Shown: positions 44,432-52,994 of the stretch, in pieces
How the letters are laid out: every line of letters begins with the position of its first letter
Position numbering within the stretch: position 1 is the stretch's first letter
From: SMYC01 sp965197495
GTDB lineage: Bacteria; Acidobacteriota; Vicinamibacteria; Marinacidobacterales; SMYC01
Assembly: GCA_965197495.1 (NCBI GenBank)
Contig: OZ240210.1
Coordinates: 1,674,001-1,738,000 of the forward strand
DNA length: 64,000 nucleotides
Reading direction: 5' to 3'
Notes under the pieces: generated by a model
What the model saw: the letters and a program-made list of their open reading frames with translations, nothing else
What the model was told of the DNA's origin: nothing
Database searches by the model: none
Program-made: the position numbers and the translations under genes

Positions 44432-44725
44432 TCAGGACTCTTGCTCGCGCACCGCGGAGACTTTCGTCTCCATCTCTCTCTCGAGGCGCTCTTTCTCTTG
44501 GGACACTTCGGCGCGAAGCAGCTCGAGCTCTTCCATCGAGGCGACGGCCCGCATCTTCGCCTCCTGCTGGATCTCGAACTCGGCAATTTTCGCGCGACAA
44601 CGGCTGCGGATGTCGGCAATCTCGGCCTTCTGCTTGTCCGTGAGTTTCTTTTCTTCGAAGCCGTCCGCGCGAAGCTTCTCCATCGCGAGCTCGACGGCGG
44701 ATTTGGGTGCTTCGTCGTCTGACAT
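44432..44725 (-). CDS. Small coiled-coil hypothetical protein
   Basis: A 97-residue, highly charged, almost wholly helical protein (LTDKQKAEIADIRSRCRAKI, AEVSQEKERLEREMETKV). No family name recognised. It starts divergently from the CDGSH gene and precedes the lyase gene with which it is probably co-transcribed. It is supported by composition, a good start (ATG 44725) and operon position. Confidence 0.65.
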   Translation of the reverse strand: MSDDEAPKSAVELAMEKLRADGFEEKKLTDKQKAEIADIRSRCRAKIAEFEIQQEAKMRAVASMEELELLRAEVSQEKERLEREMETKVSAVREQES

Positions 44726-44768
44726 GGGTTATGTGTGTCTCCTGCTCTAAAGAGATTCGACACGATGA

Positions 44769-44774
44769 TATACT
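44769..44774 (+). promoter_or_regulatory. Putative -10 box for the CDGSH gene
   Basis: TATACT lies 25 bp before ATG 44800; an AGGAGA ribosome site lies between. No good -35. Confidence 0.3.
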
Positions 44775-44799
44775 ACCGCCCCTCGAAAGGAGACACCGG

Positions 44800-45021
44800 A
44801 TGGCCGAAATCACTGTGCTCAACAACGGACCTTTGCGGGTGAAGGGTGGCTTGACCGTGAAGGACGCCCAGGGGAACAACTACGACCTCAAGGGCCGCGA
44901 TGCGATCTCGCTTTGCCGCTGTGGGCACTCGGAGAACAAGCCTTTTTGCGACGGAGCGCATAACCGGCAGGGCTTCGCGCACACATCTGAAGCGTTCGGG
45001 CTTCCCGAACCCAAAGCCTGA
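44800..45021 (+). CDS. CDGSH iron-sulfur domain protein
   Basis: A 73-residue protein with one CDGSH-type motif, C-x-C-x10-C-D-G-x-H (LCRCGHSENKPFCDGAH), which binds a [2Fe-2S] cluster through three Cys and one His. ATG 44800 is preceded by AAAGGAGA at proper spacing. It lies 12 bp before the PPOX-like gene and is likely co-transcribed. Small stand-alone proteins of this kind act in redox or iron homeostasis. Confidence 0.9.
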   Translation: MAEITVLNNGPLRVKGGLTVKDAQGNNYDLKGRDAISLCRCGHSENKPFCDGAHNRQGFAHTSEAFGLPEPKA

Positions 45022-45033
45022 AGGGAGTTGACC

Positions 45034-45429
45034 GTGGCAGAGATTCCGTCGGACTATCACGACATCCTGGACAAAAAGGCCTTCGTGCATCTCGCGACGA
45101 AGATGAAGGACGGGAGTCCACAGGTGAGCCCGGTATGGGCCGAGCGTGACGGCAACACAATCATCATCAACTCGGCCAAGGGCCGTCTCAAAGACCTGAA
45201 CATGCGCGCCGATGATCGCGTAGCGCTCTCGGCGACGGACCCCGACAATCCCTACCGCTCGATCATGATCCGCGGCCGTGTCACGAAGGTTACCGAAGAA
45301 GGCGCTGACGAGCACATCGATGCTCTTGCCAAGAAATATCTCGACAAAGACAAGTACCCTTTTCGACAGCCGGGTGAAGTCCGGGTGAAATATTTCATCG
45401 AGCCTCTCAAAGTCGCGACGATGGGGTGA
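45034..45429 (+). CDS. PPOX-class flavin/F420-dependent oxidoreductase
   Basis: A 131-residue split-barrel protein of the pyridoxamine-5-phosphate-oxidase-like group (TIGR03618-like). Typical strands are FVHLATKMKDGSPQVSPVWAE, IIINSAKGRLKDLNMR and VALSATDPDNPYRSIMIRGRV. GTG 45034 with GGGAG 7 bp upstream is chosen over TTG 45028. Members bind FMN or F420, and the cofactor cannot be decided here. Confidence 0.82.
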   Translation: MAEIPSDYHDILDKKAFVHLATKMKDGSPQVSPVWAERDGNTIIINSAKGRLKDLNMRADDRVALSATDPDNPYRSIMIRGRVTKVTEEGADEHIDALAKKYLDKDKYPFRQPGEVRVKYFIEPLKVATMG

Positions 45430-45445
45430 GCGTCATTCGCTGGCT

Positions 45446-45748
45446 GTGGATTGCATCCAAGCAGCGACGCGCGTGGCCGCCGAGCTCGCGGGTATCGAAG
45501 ACCGCACGGGCTCGATCCAGCAAGGGCTCGAAGCCGACCTCATCGTCGTCGATCAGAACCCGCTTGACAACATCCTCTCTCTTCAGGATGTGCTCATGGT
45601 CGTGAACAACGGCAAAGTGGTGCACGACCCGCTTGAGCTTCGCTCTCGAATAAACATGCGGGGCAAATCCCGTATCGAAAAGAACTACGAACCCACCGAA
45701 ACCGACTGGACCAAATTCAAAAAGATGTTCCCGAAGACAAGCAGGTAG
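45446..45748 (+). pseudogene. C-terminal fragment of an imidazolonepropionase-like amidohydrolase
   Basis: About 100 codons match only the end of an amidohydrolase: AATRVAAELAGIEDRTGSI, then GLEADLIVVDQNPLDNI and VMVVNNGKVV-like strands that close the composite beta domain. The metal-binding barrel (about 330 residues) is absent. The fragment begins right after the PPOX stop, so a deletion removed the 5' part. Confidence 0.75.
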
Positions 45749-45773
45749 CCGGCAGCCGGCGCCAACACCGAGA

Positions 45774-46370
45774 TCAAGCCCATCGACCGATGTTCTTCAA
45801 AAAGTCCGCGCGGAGACCTGCGTCCTCGCTGAATTTGCCGGTGAAGTGCTGGCTCACGGTGCGAGCACCCGTGCGCTCCTGGCCTCTCGCCGTCATGCAG
45901 GTTTGATCGGTGTCGAGCACGACCGCGGTGCCGGCCGCGTCGAGATGTTCCATGAGAGCCTCCGAGATCTGCCGGGTGACGGTCTCCTGGATTTCCAACC
46001 GATGGGCAAAACAATCCACGAGCCGCGCGAGGCTCGAAAGCGACGCCAGCTTCCGTCCCGGAATATAGGCGACATGCGCGAGTCCGTGGAAGGGAAGCAA
46101 ATGATGCGGGCACATCCCGTGAAACGGGACGTCCTTCACGAGCACGGTCTCGGCAGCGCCCGCGACGCCTTTTGACGCGTAGGCCGCCTTCAGGATCTCG
46201 GCAGGATCGGCGTCGTAACCGTCGATGAAGGATTCGCTCCAAGCCTTCGCGACGCTCTCCGGCGTCCCTTCGAGCTCAGTGCCTTCCACGTCGAGGCCGC
46301 AAGCGTCCAGGAAAGAGCGGATCGCTTGGCGCATCGCCGAGAGGCGATCAGTTGGGTCCGTTTTCGCCAC
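45774..46370 (-). CDS. folE: GTP cyclohydrolase I
   Basis: A 198-residue FolE, full length. Zinc and active-site motifs: FHGMCPHHLLPFHG (Cys and His ligands), PGRKLASLSSLARLVDCFA, and DQTCMTARGQERTGA (third ligand Cys and substrate loop). It makes dihydroneopterin triphosphate for folate or for queuosine/tetrahydropterin pathways. It overlaps the upstream queD-like gene by 23 bp, pointing to a shared pathway. Confidence 0.93.
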   Translation of the reverse strand: MAKTDPTDRLSAMRQAIRSFLDACGLDVEGTELEGTPESVAKAWSESFIDGYDADPAEILKAAYASKGVAGAAETVLVKDVPFHGMCPHHLLPFHGLAHVAYIPGRKLASLSSLARLVDCFAHRLEIQETVTRQISEALMEHLDAAGTAVVLDTDQTCMTARGQERTGARTVSQHFTGKFSEDAGLRADFLKNIGRWA

Positions 46371-46719
46371 GGGGCTCTCCGCGATAGATCACGGCGCTGT
46401 CATTCGTCTCGTAGAGCTGCATTTCCTTGAGACCGGGAAGTCGGGGCTCGAGTCGATCCCACATCCACATGACGACGTTCTCCGCGGTGGGGTTATCGAG
46501 GACCTGGTTGAGATCGTTGTGGTCGATGTCGCGAAGCACGTGCTCTTGGACGAGCTCCTTAACTTTGACGAAGTCGATGGAGAGCCCGGTTTTGGGATCG
46601 ACCGGTCTTTCGGCGAAAACGAGGAGCTTGTAGTTATGCCCGTGCGTGTGGAAGCACGGGCCCTCGTAATAGGGAAGTCGGTGTGCGGCGGTGAACTGAA
46701 ACTCGACGCGAAGGATCAC
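46348..46719 (-). CDS. queD: 6-carboxy-tetrahydropterin synthase / PTPS family protein
   Basis: A 123-residue protein with the three zinc histidines (FTAAHRL; HTHGHNY) and the catalytic cysteine four residues before the HGH motif (GPCFHTHGHNY). The DHNDLN and PTAENV motifs complete the T-fold site. It uses dihydroneopterin triphosphate from FolE, whose gene overlaps, so queuosine (QueD) or tetrahydropterin formation is likely. Only QueD-type enzymes are named here by similarity; no queC or queE is in the window. Confidence 0.87.
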   Translation of the reverse strand: MILRVEFQFTAAHRLPYYEGPCFHTHGHNYKLLVFAERPVDPKTGLSIDFVKVKELVQEHVLRDIDHNDLNQVLDNPTAENVVMWMWDRLEPRLPGLKEMQLYETNDSAVIYRGEPRGENGPN

Positions 46720-46733
46720 GTTCGCGCGGCGTC

Positions 46734-47402
46734 TCAGACGCCAATGACCTGGGCCGTGACGCTGCGCTCACGCGGCCCGTCGAGCTCCGCGAAGAGGATG
46801 CTCTGCCATTGACCGAGATGAATTTTTCCTTCTTGGATCGGGAGCGTGACGTTGTTCCCGAGTACGAGCGCCCTGATGTGGGCTTCCGCGTTCTTGCGCT
46901 CACAATCCGAGCAATCCTCGCAATTGTGGAGGTAGCCATGGTCGCGGTTCGCGATCCGCTCGAGGAAATGCTTAACGTCGGCCATGAGCGCGGCCTGGAA
47001 CTCGTTGATGAAGACCGCCGTCGTCGTGTGGAGTGTCGAGATGATGAGGAACCCCGCTTTGACACCTGAGGTCTTCACGAGGTCTTTGATGCGGTCGGTG
47101 ACGTTGAAGAGCTCAACTGGGGAGTTGGTGACGACCTTCAGCGTGTGAGATAGCATTTTCAGCGTACCGTTGAGTTCCTGCACGGAGTCATCCGTCGACC
47201 GGAACGCGTCATTCTCGAGCGGCTCAAGGGCCTCGAGGGCGTAGCTCACTCCACCTGAACCATTGGCTCCGTTCGATCCGTTGGGGCTATCGGAAACCGG
47301 GGCGGATGCGGGGGCGTCCATAGTGTGCTCGTCGTTGATGTCGGTGATGTCGGTGCTCGGCCCGTTTTCGCCGTAAAAGTCATTCATAGTCATTCCACTC
47401 AC
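46734..47402 (-). CDS. YjbQ-family (UPF0047) protein with N-terminal extension
   Basis: The C-terminal 140 residues are a complete YjbQ domain: LIISTLHTTTAVFINE, HNCEDCSDCERKNAEAHIRA, and GQWQSILFAELDGPRERSV. Some members have weak thiamine-phosphate synthase activity. About 80 residues precede it (a low-complexity, Asp/Ser/Asn/Gly-rich stretch). Their codons look like coding sequence. If the family start is used, translation would begin at the ATG at 47156. The gene follows the HesB-like gene after 6 bp and precedes queD after 14 bp. Confidence 0.78.
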   Translation of the reverse strand: MSGMTMNDFYGENGPSTDITDINDEHTMDAPASAPVSDSPNGSNGANGSGGVSYALEALEPLENDAFRSTDDSVQELNGTLKMLSHTLKVVTNSPVELFNVTDRIKDLVKTSGVKAGFLIISTLHTTTAVFINEFQAALMADVKHFLERIANRDHGYLHNCEDCSDCERKNAEAHIRALVLGNNVTLPIQEGKIHLGQWQSILFAELDGPRERSVTAQVIGV

Positions 47403-47408
47403 TAGGTA

Positions 47409-47726
47409 CTATTCGGGAAACGGGAGGGTTTCGCAAGCGAGATCCCGCGCGAGCGTGAAACCTTCGGTTCCATAGTCGAGGGTGCTGTCCTGGGCGATCT
47501 CGAGCGTTTTGACGTCCGTAACGACATCGACGCCCTCCATGGACAAAGAAACGTCCTGGTCGCGAGGGCTGTCGAAGGCCAATCCGACGTCGAGCACGCC
47601 CTGGGCACTTCGCTCCGCGAAGACCCGGACCGTACCACGTTCGTGATCGCTGGATTTCATGAGCTGTCGAATCTTGGCTTGGGCGCGGTCAGAGAGCCGC
47701 AGGCGGTCGTGGTTCACCTCTGTCAT
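47409..47726 (-). CDS. HesB/IscA-like domain protein without the cluster cysteines
   Basis: A 105-residue protein resembling the HesB/IscA fold (LRLSDRAQAKIRQLM at the start, LDYGTEGFTLARDLAC at the end), of normal length. The usual GGCSG loop reads AERSAQGV and the C-terminal CxC pair is missing, so it should not bind a cluster in the classic way. First gene of the four-gene minus-strand operon with YjbQ, QueD and FolE. Assignment is from fold-level similarity by eye. Confidence 0.5.
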   Translation of the reverse strand: MTEVNHDRLRLSDRAQAKIRQLMKSSDHERGTVRVFAERSAQGVLDVGLAFDSPRDQDVSLSMEGVDVVTDVKTLEIAQDSTLDYGTEGFTLARDLACETLPFPE

Positions 47727-47895
47727 GACTTGGGGTTTCGGTACCCATTTCGCTCGAGAACGAGGCTACCAAAACGGTTACTCTAATACAGCAGGGTCCT
47801 CGGCGCAAGGCCGTGCGCGCCATCTTCGTGTCAGAGAGGAACATACGGCGCCACCTCTTGTCTTGGCGAATCCACCCGTGTTAGCGTCGTCTCCT

Positions 47896-49338
47896 ATGCT
47901 GAGCGCGTCCTTCCTCGAGAGACTTACGGGCTGCCTCCGCCCGGAGTCCGTTCTCGTCGAGCCGCACCACGTGCTCGTTTACGAGTGCGACGGCAGCACC
48001 GCCTTCAAGTCGACGCCCGATGCCGCCGTGCTACCGCGCACGACCGAAGAGGTCGCCGCCGTCGTCCGGCTCTGCTCCGAGGAGAAGGTTCCGTTCGTGG
48101 CTCGGGGCGCGGGCACGGGCCTGTCGGGCGGCGCGACCCCGAGCGAGGGCGGTGTCGTCCTCTCGCTCGCAGGGATGAACCAGTTCCTCGAGCTCGACCT
48201 CGACAACCGTGCCGCTCTTTGTCAGACGGGCATCATCAATCTCGAGGTTTCTCGGGCCGTGGCCCCGCACGGGCTCTATTTCGCGCCGGATCCCTCGAGC
48301 CAGTCGGCGTGCACGCTCGGCGGGAACATCGCCGAGAACTCCGGTGGACCTCATTGCTTCAAATACGGCGCGACCACGGCGCACATTCTCGGACTGACGG
48401 TCGTGATGCCGGATGGAGAGATCACAAACCTCGGCGGACCGCGGGATACGGTCGGCTACGACCTCGTGGGTCTGTTCGTGGGCTCCGAAGGAACCTTCGG
48501 GATTGCGACCGAGGCGCTCGTTCGCTTGATGCCGGTGCCGGAAACCGTGAAGACCTTCCTCGCGCCGTTTCGGAGCATGGAGGCCGCGTGCGAGGCGGTG
48601 TCGGACATCGTCGCCGTCGGGATCGTCCCCGCGGCGCTCGAGATGCTCGACCGTGCGACCATCGAGGTCGTGGAGGCGAGTGTAGTCGCGGCAGGCTATC
48701 CCACGGATGCGGAAGCAGTCCTCCTCGTCGAGCTCGACGGCGCCGCGCACGGCATGGTGCGCATGGAGCGCGAAATTCGGGACATTTGCATGCGCCGGGG
48801 CGCGGCGTCTTTCACGGTGGCGCGCGACGAAGAGGAACGCGCGCGTCTTTGGCTCGGGCGCAAAGCCGCTTTCGGCGCGATGGGTCGTCTGTCGACGGAC
48901 CTCTACGTTCAGGACGGGGTCGTCCCGCGCTCGCGGCTTCCGGAGATGCTGGTCAAAGTCGGGGAGATTGCGAAGCGCTACCGCATTCGTGTGGCGAACG
49001 TGTTCCATGCGGGTGACGGAAACCTCCATCCGTGCATCCCCTATGACGGCCGCGACGCCGATGAGCGCGAGCGGGTGATCGAAGCGGGGCGCGAGATTCT
49101 CGAGCTCTGTGTCGCGGTCGGGGGATCCATCAGCGGCGAGCACGGTATCGGGACGGAAAAGTCGAGCTACATGGGGCTCTTGTTCTCGGAGCAGGACCTC
49201 GATCTCATGAGCGCCTTGCGCGACGTTTGGAATCCCGAAGGACTCTGCAATCCTGGAAAGCTTTTTCCGACCTCCCATGGATGTGGCGAGGCGGCGAGCC
49301 TTCCGAGCGTCGCTGCCATGCCCGGGGCATGGATTTGA
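47896..49338 (+). CDS. glcD: Glycolate oxidase FAD-binding subunit GlcD
   Basis: A 480-residue FAD-linked oxidase of the PCMH/VAO type. FAD-binding motifs: VPFVARGAGTGLSGGATPSE, DPSSQSACTLGGNIAENSGG, and GLFVGSEGTFGIATEA. The C-terminal domain shows NVFHAGDGNLHP and the GSISGEHGIGTEK histidine motif. With GlcE and GlcF it oxidises glycolate or D-lactate at the membrane. ATG 47896 is chosen by family length. Its stop overlaps glcE by 10 bp. Confidence 0.93.
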   Translation: MLSASFLERLTGCLRPESVLVEPHHVLVYECDGSTAFKSTPDAAVLPRTTEEVAAVVRLCSEEKVPFVARGAGTGLSGGATPSEGGVVLSLAGMNQFLELDLDNRAALCQTGIINLEVSRAVAPHGLYFAPDPSSQSACTLGGNIAENSGGPHCFKYGATTAHILGLTVVMPDGEITNLGGPRDTVGYDLVGLFVGSEGTFGIATEALVRLMPVPETVKTFLAPFRSMEAACEAVSDIVAVGIVPAALEMLDRATIEVVEASVVAAGYPTDAEAVLLVELDGAAHGMVRMEREIRDICMRRGAASFTVARDEEERARLWLGRKAAFGAMGRLSTDLYVQDGVVPRSRLPEMLVKVGEIAKRYRIRVANVFHAGDGNLHPCIPYDGRDADERERVIEAGREILELCVAVGGSISGEHGIGTEKSSYMGLLFSEQDLDLMSALRDVWNPEGLCNPGKLFPTSHGCGEAASLPSVAAMPGAWI

Positions 49339-50555
49339 ACAAGCTCCCCGAGAGGGTTGGCGCGCGCGCGCCGAACGGCAATGACCCGCGGATCGACGGT
49401 CTCGTGCCGTCCCTTGTGCTCGAGCCAGAGGACGGCGCGGCGACGGCCGAAGCCCTCGCGCTTTGCCATCAAGAGTCGATGGCGGTGATCCCGATTGGCG
49501 GAGGGACGCGGCTCGAGCTCGGCAACGTTCCGAGCCGGCTCGACGCTTATCTCATGACATCGGGTTTGAAGGGGATTGGGATTGACGAGCACATTCCCGG
49601 CGATTTCACCATGGCGGTCCGCGCCGGCACGACGCTCGGCGAGACCCAGAGATATTTGAAAGAATTCCGTCAGTACCTCCCGCTCGACATGCCGCATCCC
49701 GACGAAGCCACCATTGGCGGCATCTTCGCGCTCGGCGAGCCGGGGCTTCGCCGGAGGCCCGGCGCCCGCCCGCGCGATATCCTGCTCGGCTTCGAGGGCG
49801 TTCTCGCGGATGGCACGCCGTTCAAAGCCGGCGGCCGGGTCGTCAAGAATGTCGCGGGCTATGAGCTGATGAAGCTCTTCGTCGGCTCCGCCGGAACCCT
49901 CGCGGTCATGACGCGGGCATTTCTCCGGCTCAGGGCGTTGCCGGAGGAGGTCACGACCGTGGCGATTCGGGCCCGCCGCCCGCGCAGCATCGCCGCCGCA
50001 TGGCGTGAGCTTCGAAACTTGCCGCTCGCGCCGGAAATGGCCGTGGCCTTGAACCCGACCTATGCCGAGAGCCACGGCTTGCACGAGTGGAACCTTCTTC
50101 TTCGTTTCGAGGGGCTTCACGAAGAGACACGCGGCGCGCTCCATGACGTTCGAGAACGATTCGACGCCGAAGTCTTGCCGGACAACAAGAATCCTTGGGA
50201 CGCGATACGCCATTTCCCGAAAAGCGACGCCGCGCTCGTGCTGCGGGGCCAAGCGGCGCCCGCACGGACGATCCCGCTCGCGGAAAGCTGGCAAGATGGA
50301 GGTGCGCTCATCGCTTATCCGGATACGGGAATCGTCTACAGCCGCATGACGGACCCAGAGGCGCTTTCCGACCGGCGCCTACGAGCGGAAGAGAACGGCG
50401 CCGCGGTCGTGATCGAGAAAGCGCCTTTAGAAATGAAACAAGAGCTCGACGTCTATGGAGAAACGCCCGGAGGCTATGAGCTGATGAGACGTATCAAGGA
50501 GAAGCTGGACCCGAAGGGTATTCTTTCTCCGGGCCGCTTCGTTGGCAGAATCTGA
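49329..50555 (+). CDS. glcE: Glycolate oxidase subunit GlcE
   Basis: A 408-residue FAD-binding protein paralogous to GlcD but with a shorter C-terminal part, as in GlcE. PCMH domain motifs: VIPIGGGTRLELG, MPHPDEATIGGIFALG, and GRVVKNVAGYELMKLFVGSAGTL. ATG 49329 overlaps glcD, and the stop overlaps the glcF ATG (TGATG), so the three subunits are translationally coupled. Confidence 0.92.
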   Translation: MDLNKLPERVGARAPNGNDPRIDGLVPSLVLEPEDGAATAEALALCHQESMAVIPIGGGTRLELGNVPSRLDAYLMTSGLKGIGIDEHIPGDFTMAVRAGTTLGETQRYLKEFRQYLPLDMPHPDEATIGGIFALGEPGLRRRPGARPRDILLGFEGVLADGTPFKAGGRVVKNVAGYELMKLFVGSAGTLAVMTRAFLRLRALPEEVTTVAIRARRPRSIAAAWRELRNLPLAPEMAVALNPTYAESHGLHEWNLLLRFEGLHEETRGALHDVRERFDAEVLPDNKNPWDAIRHFPKSDAALVLRGQAAPARTIPLAESWQDGGALIAYPDTGIVYSRMTDPEALSDRRLRAEENGAAVVIEKAPLEMKQELDVYGETPGGYELMRRIKEKLDPKGILSPGRFVGRI

Positions 50556-51823
50556 TGATCGAAAGCTCTCTCTACCAGAAAACGCTCTCCTGCGTGCATT
50601 GAGGCTTGTGTTTGCCGGCGTGTCCGGCATACGAAGCCGAGCCGCGCGAGTCGCTCGCGCCGCGGGGACAGGTCTACAACGTCCGCGCGGTGCTCGAAGG
50701 CCGTCTGCCTTTGACAGAGGGTCTCGCGGCGGAGATCTATGGGTGCCTCGCCTGCCGCGGGTGCGAGACTGTGTGTCCCGCCGGCGTTCCCGTTGGCGCG
50801 ATCATGGAGGAGGCGCGCGGGCTGATTACCCAAGAGGCGAAAGAGAGCGCGTGGCTCCGTTGGTCCAAACGGATTTTGCTCGGCGGCGTGCTCGCCCATC
50901 CGTGGCGGCTTTCGTTGTTTATGGCGCTCGCCCGACTCGGCGAGGCGCTTGGGGCGAGGCGGCTCGTCGCGATGTTGTCGCCGGCACTGGCCGAGCGGCA
51001 AGCTCTGCTCCCCGCGATCCCGAAACGTAGCGTTTTGCCGGAGCGTCTCATGCCGGAGCGCGTGCCGCGCGGGCCGGAGCGCGTGCCGCGCGGCCAGGTG
51101 GCACTGTTCTCTGGCTGCATCGCTGCCCATCTTTTCGGCGACGTCAACGAAGCGACGGCGCGCGTGCTTCAGCGAAACGGCTACGAGGTCGTCGTGCCTA
51201 AGGCGCAAACGTGTTGCGGTGCGCTACATCTTCATAACGGGCTTCCGGATACCGGCCGCGAGCTGGCACGGAAGAACATCGAGGCCTTCGGCGATGTCGA
51301 GGCGATCGTCGTAAACGCCGCAGGGTGCGGCGCGGCGCTCACGGAATATGGCGAGCTTCTCGAAGGCGACGCGCGCGCGAAAGATTTTGCGGCGCGCGTG
51401 GTCGACGTTTCGGCTTTCCTCGTCCGCGAAGGATTCGAAGCGCCCAAGCCGTCGGCGTCGACGCGCGTAAAGCGTGTCGCCTACGACGCGCCGTGCCATC
51501 TCTTCCACGCGCAAGGTGTGAAGAGCGAGCCGAGAGAGCTTCTGTCGCAAATACCCGGTGTCGAGCTCGTGGACTATCCGAACTCGGAGCGTTGCTGCGG
51601 GAGCGCGGGCATCTACAACGTCACGCATTACGACATGTCGATGGATGTGCTCGAGAGCAAGATGAAGGACATCGTTCCCGCGCGACCGGACGTCATCGCC
51701 ACGGGGAATCCCGGATGTCACATGCAGCTTACGGAAGGCGTCCGCCGCGCGGCGCTCCGTGCGGAGGTCGCGCACCCGGTGGTTCTTTTGGATCGGGCTT
51801 ACAGGGAAGAGGAGCGAGGCTAG
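50555..51823 (+). CDS. glcF: Glycolate oxidase iron-sulfur subunit GlcF with an in-frame UGA at a cluster cysteine (candidate selenoprotein)
   Basis: ATG 50555 is coupled to the glcE stop. The frame reads SLYQKTLSCVH, then UGA (50600-50602), then GLCLPACPAYEAEP and on to 51823. In other GlcF proteins the UGA position is the second Cys of the first 4Fe-4S motif (CxxCxxCxxxCP), so the motif here is C-x-x-U-x-x-C-x3-C-P. The second motif (CLACRGCETVCP) and both CCG domains (CCGALH, GCGAALTEYG, APCHLFHAQG, CCGSAG) are intact, giving 422 residues, a normal length. A hairpin directly follows the UGA. Either selenocysteine is inserted or this is a nonsense mutation. Starting at TTG 50606 would lose the motif. 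Confidence 0.75.
50603..50638 (+). promoter_or_regulatory. SECIS-like hairpin after the glcF UGA
   Basis: Directly after the UGA: lower stem GGCTT (50603-50607) with AAGCC (50634-50638), small internal loop, then a perfect 6-bp upper stem TGCCGG (50613-50618) with CCGGCA (50624-50629), and a 5-nt apical loop CGTGT whose second base is G. The loop begins 16 nt after the UGA. The general bacterial SECIS pattern asks for a short upper stem, a small loop with G in the first two positions, and about 16-37 nt from the UGA, all of which are met. GC-rich coding sequence can form such a stem by chance. Confidence 0.45.
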
Positions 51824-51885
51824 GTTATGCGCTCACCTCTATAGATTTCGAAGGTGACGCTGGAATCGGGAAAACGCGTCGGTCC

Positions 51886-52854
51886 TTAAGGCTTCAGAAT
51901 AAGCTTCCCGCTAGTCTTTCGTCCCTCGAGCAAGCGATGCGCCTCCGCCGCCTCCGCGAGCGGAAGCTCGCGATCGATGGCGATGTCGAGCTCGCCCCGC
52001 TCGACCCGGCCGAGAACGTCCCCGGCCCGCTCGAGAAGCTCCTCGCGGTCGAGCATGTAGTGTGCGAGCGTCGGCCGCGTTATGAAGAGCGACCCTCCTG
52101 CGGCGAGCTTCGCAAGATCGAACGCCGGGACCGGCCCGCTCGATTGCCCATAGAGCGCAAGCACACCTCGCGGGCGCAAACAACGCAAGCTCTTCTCGAA
52201 CGTCGTCTGCCCGACCGAGTCGTAAACCGCGTGCAACCCCTCGCCGCTGCTAGCCTCCCGTACAGCCGCCTCGAAATCCTCTTCCGTATACCGGATAACG
52301 ACGTCAACCCCAGCACCCTTGGCCGCTTCCGCCTTGGCTTCCGTCGACACCGTGCCGAAAACCTGTGCACCGCGCCGCTTCGCCATTTGCGTGAGCAGAA
52401 GCCCGACCCCGCCCGCGGCGGCGTGTACGAGCACACGGTGGCCGGCCTCGATAGGAAACGTGGCATGCGAGAGATAGTGGGCCGTCATACCTTGAAGCAT
52501 GATCGCGGCCGCGAGCGAGCTCGAGACGCCGTCGGGCACAGGCACGAGCTTCCACGCCGGCACGACCGCCATCTCGGCATAGGTCCCTGGCGTTAGCGCA
52601 TGAGCCACACGATCCCCCGGCCGAACCCCGCTGACATCCTCGCCAACAGACTCCACGACCCCCGCCGCCTCGCGCCCCAGTGTAAACGGCGTCTTCTGCG
52701 GATAAAGCCCCGTCCGATGGTAGATATCGATGAAGTTGACCCCAATCGCCTCGACTCGAACGAGCGCTTCCCCCGCTCCAGGCTCTGGCGTAGCGATATC
52801 CTCGATCTGAAGCGCGTCCGCGCCCCCCGTCTGATGCACCCGAATAGCTTTCAT
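51886..52854 (-). CDS. NADPH:quinone reductase-like zinc-free MDR protein
   Basis: A 322-residue medium-chain dehydrogenase/reductase of the quinone oxidoreductase class, without zinc-ligand cysteines. It starts MKAIRVHQTGGADALQ (ATG 52854). Motifs: GVNFIDIYHRTGLYP, the NADPH loop VLVHAAAGGVGLLLTQMAKR (AAGGVG), and FEKSLRCLRPRGVLALYG. It reduces quinones or enones with NADPH. It is convergent with glcF (62 bp gap) and divergent from the ABC permease gene. Confidence 0.9.
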   Translation of the reverse strand: MKAIRVHQTGGADALQIEDIATPEPGAGEALVRVEAIGVNFIDIYHRTGLYPQKTPFTLGREAAGVVESVGEDVSGVRPGDRVAHALTPGTYAEMAVVPAWKLVPVPDGVSSSLAAAIMLQGMTAHYLSHATFPIEAGHRVLVHAAAGGVGLLLTQMAKRRGAQVFGTVSTEAKAEAAKGAGVDVVIRYTEEDFEAAVREASSGEGLHAVYDSVGQTTFEKSLRCLRPRGVLALYGQSSGPVPAFDLAKLAAGGSLFITRPTLAHYMLDREELLERAGDVLGRVERGELDIAIDRELPLAEAAEAHRLLEGRKTSGKLILKP

Positions 52855-52994
52855 AGCGAGGAGTATAGCAATGAGCCGGCAGCAGGAAGCCGAAAGCAGG
52901 TAGCTGGACCCCGGCACAAGTTGCTGCATCCGGGCCAGTTTGCTAGCATGACCTGTTTGCGCTGCCCGAGAGGTGTGCAAACGAAAGATCCAGC

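Noticed and set aside
50606..51823. glcF translated from TTG 50606 instead of ATG 50555
   Set aside because: This would remove the first cluster cysteine and the coupled start. The sequence upstream of the UGA is clearly homologous (SLYQKTLSCVH), so the real gene spans the UGA.
51325..52596. 423-codon plus-strand open frame between glcF and the permease
   Set aside because: It overlaps glcF in another frame and the quinone reductase in antisense; no domain.
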